A stretch of 64,000 nt of DNA. Origin: Psilocybe azurescens. Taxonomy: Eukaryota; Basidiomycota; Agaricomycetes; Agaricales; Agrocybaceae. How positions within the stretch are numbered: position 1 is the stretch's first letter; each line of letters starts with the position of its first letter. The stretch spans positions 1-64,000 of the forward strand of contig JAJIRX010000601.1 of the NCBI GenBank assembly GCA_023853785.1, read 5' to 3'. Both the position numbers and the translations under genes were made by a program. Below are positions 23,961 to 33,814 of this stretch, in pieces. Under the pieces are notes generated by a model that saw only the letters and a program-made list of their open reading frames with translations, had not been told where the DNA came from and made no database searches.

Positions 23961-24564
23961 GGCGTGTGGGTTTGCGGGCAGCCGCTTGACCTGGCAGCCT
24001 GCACTGGTTTAGGTTGAGTTGTTAAAATAAGACAGGCAGAATCAGAGTTGCATTTAGACGGAGTGTAACAGTAATGTTATCACTGGACGTGAAGATCACG
24101 CTTGGTTGCTCACGAGAAGAAACAACGTGACGCGGGCCAAAGCCCGTCAGACTTGGATTCAAGCACAACCACACAACAATTAATTAAGAGAATGACGGAA
24201 TACAAAAGAGTAGAAAAAGGAGAACAATTTATGGCACATTATTATTACTTGATCACGACTTCTCGGTATATAGTCAGTAATACAAAATCATCTGGCAGTA
24301 GCACTCAGTGTGCAGTGCAGATTCACTCAGAACCTGTCTGGTACTGGTATTGAGTATCAAGCAACCGAGCAACCCCACCCAGATACAAACTCCCTATAGC
24401 CGCCTTCGGTGGACCCTTGCTGTGTCTAGTGTGCATACGGTGATAGAGAGTGAATATGCTTATCCTATATTTGAAAATCACGAAGTACTGGGAGTATCTA
24501 CAACTACACTAATGGGCATATTTATGCTCATATCAATTGCATATCAAGTTTAATATTGTCTGCC

Positions 24565-24625
24565 GACGAGGTGACTAAGCCGTCGTAGAGGTATATGAGC
24601 CCGAACAGGATGGACCTATGAAGAA
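24565..24625 (-). pseudogene. Detached fragment of a Gdt1 last exon (unit 3)
   Basis: The minus strand reads SILFGLIYLYDGLVTSSAD, matching the Gdt1 C-terminal helix. At the DNA level most bases of the roughly 47-base core match the last exon of Gdt1 copy 3 (around 40980). It is the counterpart of 14945-15000. Confidence 0.55.
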
Positions 24626-25029
24626 GCCACAAGTCATCGATATGATAATTTTCTAACCATTCCCATATCCAATCCAGCCATCGCAATCGCCGAAGTATGT
24701 AGTTGTCACAGAAACACCTCACATCCCTTCATATATATGTTACAAATCAAATATATTCTCAGAAATTGATGTCGTGGACATTTCTCTTGATTCCGAATGG
24801 GCCAACAGATGGCAGCGCCTCCGTCACGGGGATGATAGAGATTCAGAAGGAAGAGCCGTGGAGCGATATCGTCCCGTGGATTTCGAGTGAACAGCAAGAA
24901 ATATAGCTTCCAGATATTACTCAAGCAAAGGGGGATTGAGATTGATATCTACCACCTCCTCAATGAATATATATAAAATGTAATCTCTGAACGCCCTCGC
25001 ATTGAAGGCTTACATAAGTACCATGATTA

Positions 25030-25074
25030 GGTCGTGCGGGATACTTCATGGTCCATGAAGTATCCCGCACGACC
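25030..25074. repeat. Perfect inverted repeat (22-bp arms, 1-base spacer)
   Basis: The left arm 25030-25051 and the right arm 25053-25074 are exact reverse complements around a single T. The homologous site in unit 2 (about 15395-15425) has only the right-arm sequence, so the left arm arose as an inverted copy. Confidence 0.97.
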
Positions 25075-26464
25075 CTCCTTTCTCGCTTAATCACCCAGGA
25101 CTGTCTGTTACTGCCTCATGTCAAAGGCTTGCACAAGAAGATGTGGTATCCGTTAGTACATCTCAGCCGGTATGTGAACCGTATACAAAGGGTTCGGCGC
25201 TTTGAACTGGAGGGGAATAGATATGCTCGTGCATTCAAGTACGACAGAGAACACTCCAGTGTGTTCGGCTCACTTTGTCAGAACGATTACCAGAGGGGCC
25301 CCATCAATGATAGAGGTTTGTATATGCGCTCTTCTGACGTGTCACAGCAAGATAGGTAGGCGCCATGTATTTCTCTTCAAACAACCCGCCATAGACAGGG
25401 GAAATGCCTATATATCGTGATGTTCCAGACCATGTTGTGGCCTGACAAGGGATGCCTTAGAGGCTATATCCAGTGCTCTGGCACCACCCGGGCTGTCCGT
25501 CTGCTCAAACGCAATAGTGCGTTCACATTGGACAATACTGGCACGCGTCATGATACCAGTTAACTGTGTGGGGACATGTAACCGTGGGATATGAGCACGA
25601 CGGGAAGGACACACAGGGCCGCTAGTGGCGATCGGGAAAGACTGTGCACAGCGTGTGCTTGCGATGTGATGGCAGCGAGATGCTGAGGAAACATCAGCAT
25701 GCACTAACGAAAATTGGATGTTAGCCTGAGAAATTTGCATCATAGATAGTGGAAGGATGCACAATCGGAAATGCAGGGGGAAGTGCGCCACGGGTACTCC
25801 GGTCATACGCAAGCGATCCTCGGTCGGAGCCTGGTTTGCGCGTCCTACGTATATTGGCTGGGAGGCGCTACAGAGCCTGGTTTGCATGCCGGCCAATGTA
25901 AATCTTCTGGAAAGCTGCGTTGACAGAGAAGAGTTGAACTCAGACTCGGACACGGATATGGCGTCCTAGTCGGAGCGGAGGTAGAGGATACTCATAATGG
26001 TGTTGATGAGGGGGAAGAGTGCATTGTGATGTCTATAAAATCCAAGAGTGTCCATAAGAACATATGGGAAAGGGATGAAAATTGTGCTGGGTTATAAAGA
26101 GCTATTGTTAATTCCAACAACAGCACAAGCATAAGAAGGCAACCGAAGAGAGGTCATCGGCTTTGATCCCTCAGTTCTACGGCAGATAAGACAAAGAAAA
26201 TATCAAGCTCCTTTATCTTTATGAAAACCAACTCGTTATATTATACTACCATAGAATATGAATATCGACGTTCAATCTCCGGATTTCGATTGCGTGGATG
26301 GTCAGCTGTCAATTGTGCATTTGCATGTGCATCCACAAACAAACAGTGTTTGTGTTGTGATGTGTATGATTTGAAACCAGAAGTCGATGATGGAATGGAT
26401 ATATATATTCAATGAATAAAGGAATCATGAAGCATTTGATTTGACGGAGTCCCGGTGCCTTGAG

Positions 26465-26510
26465 CTGATCAACATGGTACTTTAAATCAACATGGTACTT
26501 TAAAGAGTAC
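26465..26510. repeat. Short tandem duplication (TCAACATGGTACTTTAAA)
   Basis: TCAACATGGTACTTTAAA occurs twice head-to-tail at about 26470-26506. Units 1 and 2 have one version (CTCAACATGGT...). Confidence 0.85.
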
Positions 26511-26759
26511 TTTTTTTGCTTATTTTGGCAAAGGAATCGACTCAGGTTCAGAATTAGTGAGTTCCTAGAGGGTCACGACTCACGACTGCATTCTTCCAAG
26601 GTCTCGGCTGCTTCAATTAGATGTGATATGGATGTGAGAAATGTGGGGAGTCTGGTCTGAGATAAGACTTGAGCTCAATGGCTTTTTCAACCATGTCAGG
26701 CGCCAGTTAATCTCCCATATACTATTACCACATCTCAACACGTCTCGCAAAGAGTGCAT

Positions 26760-27843
26760 GCTTACCGACCACAGTATAATCACCAGTGACATTTGTTACT
26801 TTGTCATACATACAAAGGTTCAAACCCCAACCAGTTGATTATTTTGAGCTGGCTCATCCAAAATGTTGGTCTTTTGCGTTGTCAACACATCTCTTTAATA
26901 AGAGAACAGGAGGCAATATTTGTTTAGTTTATGTACATCAGACTCCCGGAAGCTACGAGCATGGTGGCAAGGAGCGAGCGCTTCTTGGGTGATGATGGGG
27001 TATGTGAAAGAGGAACAAAACAGGCGGTGTAAAAGAATTTCAATGTGAGCACGTGTGGGAAGAGCTATGATCGAAGGGAATTTGTAATTTAACAGGTGCT
27101 TAAAATAAAGGAACATCACCACGAAATGTCACTGATCTGAATCATCAGGTGCTACCTCTGTTATACTATATAGACACCGAGATGACCCTGCACTCCATTT
27201 TGGGACTTTTACCGCATCCCTACTCATAGAATGTACGCTCCTAGGACCCCGAGGCTGATTCGTTGCGATAATAATGCGCTCAGCGTTCTGCCTCATTGGC
27301 GCCGAGAAGCGCTTCTTGAACTGGCATGCAGCATCCGGCGTGATTGTTATCTTGGCCTCACTCCGTGATAGCGCACGAACAAAATGGGGAAGACTCGTAT
27401 GCATCATAATGTTCTCTTCAGGTGAATTGCCATGCGTTCTCAACGTGGCTGATACAACTGTCACAATTACTCTTCTGAACCAAAGTCGGAATCCTTCTAT
27501 ACCGAAAAGTCGAGTGACATATGAATATATGAATGCTCATTTCATGAACGCGCCAGTCGCATCCGTTACTTGGTCATACATAAAAGGTTCGAACCCAACT
27601 AGTGGATTATTTTGAGATGGCTCGTCCGAGATGTCAACATCAACGAAAATAATTTCCTCTACAGACGACAGTATATACTCAAAGATTGATTCAATTATTG
27701 TTGCTTTGGAGGTGTGTAGGAAGCTCGGACTTACAGCACTACTTTCTACCATTATTAATATCTTCGTCCTGATCTTTTTATTGTCGACACACCTCTTTAA
27801 TAAGAGAATAGCAGGCAATTTTCGTTTAGTTTAAGTACATCAG
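26760..27843. repeat. Local duplication inside unit 3 with unique filler
   Basis: The segment ending in AAGGTTC(A/G)AACCC, TTATTTTGAG and ATCTCTTTAATAAGAGAA occurs twice in unit 3 (about 26760-26942 and about 27550-27843) but once in units 1 and 2 (about 9000-9300, 18080-18395). The first copy lacks the internal part between the Gly-rich turn and GTTGTC. Between the two copies lie about 600 bases not seen elsewhere in the window. Confidence 0.7.
27129..27464 (-). CDS. Unrecognised ORF in filler between duplicated segments
   Basis: A 111-codon open frame rich in Ser, Arg and charged residues (PDAACQFKKRFSAPMRQNAE, IIIATNQPRGPRSVHSMSRD). It lies in DNA unique to unit 3. There is no recognised domain, signal peptide or membrane segment, and the opposite strand is also open over part of it. 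It could be an exon of a captured gene or chance. Confidence 0.25.
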   Translation of the reverse strand: MTVVSATLRTHGNSPEENIMMHTSLPHFVRALSRSEAKITITPDAACQFKKRFSAPMRQNAERIIIATNQPRGPRSVHSMSRDAVKVPKWSAGSSRCLYSITEVAPDDSDQ

Positions 27844-27998
27844 ACTAACTATTTCGAGCGAACAGAAACATATATAGGCTACAGTCATGACTTGACATTG
27901 GACATCAACGGGAAAAAATCGAACGCAGAATAGCTGATTACAGAAAGAAGTGGGAAATTGAGTGTAATCTCAGAATACACATAATAATATCAGGATCT

Positions 27999-29041
27999 TT
28001 ATGCCTCCAGAATGCGCTTGCCAAAGCGGTATACCTGAGCAACTTGGCCAACAGTCATAATAGCCAGAAATATGACGCTCGATATGTGCCATGCTTGTAC
28101 TCGTTTCTGATTGAACTCCATTTCGTTCGTGGGATTTACGCACATTGCGATGGTGAGTAAAGTCGCAATACAGAAGAACATCGACCTATTCATATTGTAT
28201 CGCTGTAAGCATCCGATAGTACTTGAGTACGCCTAATCAAGGGACAAAACCCACCAGACAAATAGAGAAGCCGGGAGGCATAAGCATGTCCAGAATTCAA
28301 CAGCATCTCGATTGTTGAGACCACGGGAAGCCTTAATGGTAGTTCAAAATTAAGACGACGTTTGAAAGTGACGATATGCTTCACTGACCTTCAACCATTC
28401 TCTAATAAAAGTCTCCGATTTGAATTTATGCTTCATTTGAAGGTAGAACCCAGCAATCATGAGACCATTGGCGGCACATATCAGCATAGACAAAACTGCT
28501 GTGCGCGCGTATATGTTTGCATTGATACCCGAGATTTGAAAGAAACTGAGTGGAAATCTATGTGAGATAATAAATCAGTCTCCTAGTGTTAGGGTTTGAA
28601 TTTATGGCTCTTACGGAAGGAGAATAATGCATCCAGTGCAGGTGATTGACCATGCTTTGACCAACCAAATCATGATCTCATCCCACTGCTGGCAGGGTTG
28701 GTTGTCTGAGTTATGTACCGCGACGTTGGCTTCACAGTCTTGACGGCGGCCAATTTCATTGAGCTCAATTGAGGTAAATTCTCCGAATGGCGACTCCGCG
28801 TAAGCCATGTATCTATGGAGTAGAAGATGGAGGCCAAAAGTATGCAACACCGCCAATGCAGCATACAATGAAAATGTAAGATGACCCCAAAGGTTCGTTC
28901 GGAATCGAAATTGGGATTTTCGTCTCTGGCAAAATATCAACTCAAGAGGTACTGTGTACATGAGTAGGAATACACTACTGACCTTGATTCTAATGCTGCC
29001 CTGGGTTCTCCATCACTGCTCAGGGAAGCTGTGTGACTCAT
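27999..29041 (-). pseudogene. Multi-pass membrane protein, unit 3 copy (frameshifted)
   Basis: The third copy of the 18546-19591 gene. The ATG at 29039-29041 is conserved. Exon 1 carries CQRRKSQFRFRTNLWGHLTF and IWLVKAWSITCTGCIILLP; exon 2, the FWTCLCLP segment and the last exon (MFFCIATLLTIAMCVNP ... KRILEA) are all present. Relative to unit 2 it has two extra bases near 28995-29005 and one extra base in the segment before the last intron. Both indels are shared with unit 1. With unit-2-style splicing the frame is therefore broken. Confidence 0.7.
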
Positions 29042-29299
29042 GAACTGGGAATGAATATCGCAGGTGAGAGTGTAATGAGAGGAGACTTGTCTTGGTTCTA
29101 CGAAAGAGGGCACAAGAGACTAGAATATGAAACTGACAAGACTTTAACCCAACAGAACACATCTCTATTTAACTCCTGCACGTCTGTAGGCAGTCCTGAC
29201 ACAAAAATAAAACTGCACTGCTGATTTAGGAGTACCCCTTTAGGTCTCTCTTAAACAATGCCCTCGCGCGGACAGCCATCAAACTGGCTTCAGTTGAGC

Positions 29300-29700
29300 A
29301 ATTTCCATACTATCCCCAATCTGTTCTCTGCCCTCCGTTTATGATTTCTGATTGGCTGATGATGGCAACAGACCTTTCTATGACATTGTTGTCCGTGAAA
29401 AATCCGACAACGGGGAAGAAGCCTAGCACAGCCACAGCTGCCAATGGCGGAGTCAGGACTTGGTGAACGCAAACGTCCAACTCGAATACAAACGAAAACG
29501 AAAAGGACAACGGAAGCGCAAACTCCAACTCTATATAACTGCAACGCAAATCGTGCTGCTACTGTGATGTTGGTGGTGGTGGTGGTGATCGGCTCAAGAT
29601 CGCTGGTTTCCGGGTCCCTGGTGGGACATGCACGACGCACAACTTACGGCTCGTGAGCGGCGATTACGAATACGAATACTAAGAATACTTGGAGTCTGAT
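29300..29700 (-). pseudogene. Unit-shared gene fragment (unit 3 copy)
   Basis: Corresponds to 12093-12329 and 20734-20980. The minus strand shows VVGFFTDNNVIERSVAIISQ, then frame loss. It contains the GGT microsatellite at about 29564-29585. Confidence 0.35.
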
Positions 29701-30594
29701 CTTGTTAGACTGACAGACTTGAGCTTCCGCGATCCTACTCTACCGGCTATTGGCATGCCGGAACGGCAATAGGTAACAATGAAACCAACAAGAATAGAAC
29801 ATCTCTTGAATAATTCGTTCTATAGCGGACTCGTCGTGACCTTGGGTCCGGGTCGCCTCCATTAGGTCACAAAATGATTATGTAATACTTAGATAATTCA
29901 ATCGTGCTTGGACCTCCCGCCCCCTCACTTTGCGCTCCTCGTCCTGCATCCGTCCTGCTAACTCTCCATTTAGTTGTCCTCGCTTTCGATCGATCTCCCG
30001 CCGTCACGCTGGGGTCACCAGCGTTTGGGTGGTCGACGGCCGCTCAGGTCACCAAAATCCAAACTCCGAGCCCTGGTTTGGCAAGTCCGGCAGACATTGT
30101 AGCCATTTTGAGGTGCTGCCTGTGATCCGATCAGCGTGAGTTTTCTTCGGCTCGCCTTCCTTCTGTCGTGTTCGTTCCCCACGTCTTTCAGTTGTATTTG
30201 TTCCCTGTGTGTGTACGCCTCTGCTCCTCCTTGCCCACTCTCAAGCAAGCTGTTTCGAGCATGTAAAGTACGTATCTCTCATATTCACACAAATTTGAGT
30301 AGACTCTGATCAGTCCTTATACGTTGCCCAGATCTCTTTGCAGCCGTGCAGGTATCAACATAGGGAACAGAAGGGATGGATGGTGGGAAATAGCGGCCTC
30401 AGGGTGCACCTAGCATGAATCGCAAAGGTGTGTTTCGTGTATTATCATTAACATACCATCCCCCATTTTTGCGCCCTGGTGTCCAGGATTTTCGACCCCG
30501 GAAATACACTGGCATCACCAGTGCGCTTTATTTCATTTCCACTCTCTTCATTTCTGACAGACACGTACTCATACACGAACACCAGGATCTATCT

Positions 30595-31330
30595 TGGTGT
30601 TATATTTCCTATCTAGATGTATGCCCCGTCCTGCTTCCTCTCTGTCCTCTGTCCCCACCGTCCCCTACGGCCTACGGCTGTCGATTTTTACCACGACAGC
30701 ATATGTCACGGCTGCCCACATGTTTTCCCTTCCACCTACGACCTTGGTGCTCCATTGCAGCATCACATATCTCTGCCGTCTACCGCACACACCTCTCGTT
30801 TTACACTCCCCATCTCGTCTTCCACTCCCTGCTCCACTGTAGCAATGCATACGTCTGCCATCCGCTGTCTGTCATCTGCCGCACACACCTCTCGCTTTAC
30901 ACTCCCCATCTCGTCTTCCACTCCCACTCTTCCTCTCAGTTTCCACTCTCTGCTCCACTGTGGCAACGCATACGTCTGCCGTCCGCTGTCTGCCGTCTGC
31001 CGTCTGCGCGCACACCTCTCGCCTTACACTCCCTATCTCGTCTTCCACTCCCTCTCTCCCCTCGGTTTCCACTCTCTGCTCCACTGTGGCAACGCATACG
31101 TCTGCCGTCTGCCGTTTGCCGTCCGCTGTCCGCTGTCCGCTGTCTGCCGTCCGCCGTCTGCTGTCTGCGCGCACACCTCTCGCTTTACACTCCCTATCTC
31201 GTCTTCCACTCCCACTCTCCCTCTCATCTTCCACTCCCTGCTTCACTGTAGCAATGCATGTGCCTGTCATCCGCAATCTGCCGTCTATCACATGCACCTC
31301 TTGTTTTGCACTCCCATCTCGCTAAGCCAG
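30595..31330. repeat. Pyrimidine-rich minisatellite, ~95-160-bp units
   Basis: About five units start with CACACCTCTCG(C/T)(T/C)TTACACTCC (about 30788, 30883, 31011, 31171, and a degenerate one near 31292). Each includes CATCTCGTCTTCCACTCC and GCAACGCATACGTCTGCC, then a variable run of GTCTGCC/GTCCGCT heptamers. Variation of the heptamer run explains the different unit lengths. Frames stay open on both strands for up to 278 codons simply because the repeat lacks stops. Confidence 0.9.
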
Positions 31331-31638
31331 AATTCGCACCCCTTGTATTCTCCAATCCGTAAGTATGATACCTACTCCATTTATGAGACTTAGTATAGAC
31401 ACCCGAGTTACACAATACATACCGTTAGTTATAAGCCCAGTAGAGACCAATACAAATGAGCCTGACATTTGGTAACGAGATAATATAATATATTCAACAC
31501 AGTCAGTAAGCGAAGTTTGCATATTACAGTCCGTATCGCACTGAGTCCATAGGTTAAGTCCGTATCTTTATCTCCATACACACCTAAGTACGTAGAGTCT
31601 GTAACGTAGAGTCTGTATGTAGCTCAAAAAACAAAACA

Positions 31639-33570
31639 CTAATCATTGGTTAAGTCAATAACGTCTGTATCAATAATCTGGATGTCAGCATCTTCCCTGC
31701 GGCGTGGTTGAGTGAAGCTGGATGATTCGGGTGGTGGATCATCCACCATCTGATTCCAATCAACCTGGTCGAGGGCATCTAAGACTCGACTGTGATATGA
31801 ACCAGGTGGTGTCCGGCCAGATGATTTACCGATCATTAAATCATCATGCTGGGTTTTGCGGCGCTTCAAACCTACCCCAGTTGTTGTGTTAGAGTCTGTA
31901 GTCAACATCAATAGAGCAATTTAAAGACAATGTGAGCGAATATAAATCCACAAACCTAAGACACCGGCAGGAGAAGATTGATCTTCACCCAAACATAGAA
32001 CCTATCTTCTTCCATTGCGGAGAATTCACCACTCATAAGGGCGACCATATTTGACCCTGAAACAAGAAGACGTGCTTGTGGGGTAGATCCACCCGCAATA
32101 TCTAACGCAAATCGGCCTTTGCGTTTCTTGAGAGATACTTTGATGATAGACACATGAGTATTTGGTGTTCTAAGGATACACTCAGACGCTCTGTATAGTA
32201 CTAAAGGCTTGATTCGGGCATTTGTTAATATCTCTCAAGTCATATTTATGAATTTATGACAACACTTACCGAGTAGATCATCTGCAGAAACGCTCCTTCC
32301 CAGATTAGATTACGAAATTTCTTCTTGAGTAGTGCTTCAGTATCACATCCTAGGTATTGGACACAGAATCGTGTGAGGTCCACCAGTGATGGCTCTCGTG
32401 ATGCCCAATTTGACATATCAAGACCAGGAGCAAAGTGCGAGGTTGACCATGAAGTCGTGGGATTGATATACAAGTCAAGAATGGCGGTTTCCGGAAATGA
32501 GTCAGGAATTCCTTTAGCAACGGCTGCTGCAGTATGGGGTAGAAGTCCACTTTCATTGGTGGTGAGCTCATATTTCAAAGATTCTCGCCAAGTGGCAAGA
32601 AACTTATCAAACGAAATTGTGTTTTTGCCATGATAAGCTTGGAGGAGTTGGTCTCCAAACTTATTGCACGCAAGTCCATAAGCAAGAGATGGGCCACATC
32701 CTGCTATACCTGAGTCGTAGTCGCCTCCAGACAGTAGGGCAAACAACAAAAGACCTCCTTGATTTAATCCTAGTCTTTCCTCAACTAGCGATGCACAAAA
32801 TAAAATCACTTCGTCATCGTGAGATTTATTTGCTCTTGGAAGGCTGGTACATATTGAGATTTTAAATGATACCCATTACTTAACTGAAACTGGCAAAACT
32901 TACGTTCGATAAATAGTATTTGCTCCAAAATGAAGGTGTCACTATCACTTGTAACGACTCCATCAATCATCCCGCGAGCACTCAGCTGGGCAAGTTCAGC
33001 CTCGGCTTCTCCGGGCGCCTAATAATTGTTGAGCTCTAGAACCTCTAATTCCAAGCACTTTGGCAGGATTATATGGACAGACCTGATGAGCATTGAACCC
33101 AAAGTAATGTATCAATGCCTGCGACGCTTTGGTCCATGCAGAAGGTCTTGTAATTACAGCAATACCTCGTTTTTCTGAGGGTCTTCCAGGACCATCATAC
33201 ACAAATATAAGAACGGCGGGCATTTGAAGAAAAATGGCCAGTTTATTGAAAAGAACATGGAGAGGTGCATTGAGCATTCTACCACTGACACTGGAAGCAG
33301 TAGTTGCACTGGTGCATTCCGCCATGAGTGTACTATCAAGGTAAAATCAACACAGATTATGGATATGTTGGCTAATAGAGACTATTACTTGCCTCATGTC
33401 AATTCCTAGACGAAGCTTCTGTTTTTTCCACTATGTGAGTGCTTGACAACTCTTTGAGTGTAACATGTTGACCGGTCTTTGAGATTATCTATCGGATATG
33501 CACATCGGTAGTTAGCTCATGTAAAGTAATGTAGCATAGTTTGCACCTTCCATAGACCATTTACCCCCAT
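31639..33570 (-). CDS. XPG/GEN1-like structure-specific nuclease (PIN-like)
   Basis: The start MGVNGLWK (ATG 33568-33570) is the classic XPG N-terminus. Exons 33547-33570, 33393-33488, 33083-33332 and 32904-33018 are clear; later exons cover 32246-32850, 31956-32200 and 31639-31911. All metal-binding acidic positions are visible: GIDMS, VYDGPGRP, APGEAEAEL, TSDSDTF and LLSGGDYDSGI. These correspond to the seven carboxylates of FEN1/GEN1. A C-terminal domain (VSLKKRKGRFALDIAGGSTP, FYVWVKINLLL) and a low-complexity tail ending in VIDLTND follow. Family knowledge: such proteins cut DNA flaps or Holliday junctions and are expanded in mushroom genomes. The second intron uses a GC donor (GCAAGT). 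One extra A in an A6 run (33422-33427) breaks the frame and is probably an assembly error. It lies 245 bases downstream of the recombinase gene, in the same orientation. Confidence 0.85.
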
Positions 33571-33814
33571 ATTTCCAGTGATCTTCTGGTACGGGCTTTC
33601 TCAGTGAAAAGTAATGGGAAGAGAGATAGAAATGAAAGAATGAAGAAGTAGTTATAGTCAACTCTCGAGCAGCAAGCCTGAGTAATAATATTGTCTCATA
33701 TCATTGTTTTTCACACAAACAAAAACAGTACCACCGTTCCAGACCCTTAATGGATAGCATCACCCTCTTACAAGAATCCAAGATTGAAAAATCACTTTGA
33801 TTGAAGTATAAAAA

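Larger units (their letters stand above)
14506..24133. repeat. Tandem segmental unit 2 (about 9.6 kb)
   Basis: The second direct unit, defined by recurrence of the GGGCCAAAAGCCCGTCAG leader at 14506 and 24134. Order: leader (14506-14880), middle segment with a Gdt1-like tail fragment (14900-16720), a noncoding conserved stretch and the intact membrane-protein gene (16720-19740), a TIR element (19893-20680), a shared fragment (20700-21000), a LINE remnant (about 21600-22168) and Gdt1-like copy 2 (22537-23867). Confidence 0.85.

Noticed and set aside
13346..24000. Neurospora-type RIP as the cause of Gdt1 decay
   Set aside because: Changes are few, focused on CpG and mixed with indels; RIP would give dense CpA to TpA changes. 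Counting dinucleotide changes would be decisive.
30415..31393. 258-278-codon plus-strand proteins
   Set aside because: Frames are open only because of the pyrimidine-rich minisatellite; all frames read low-complexity repeats.
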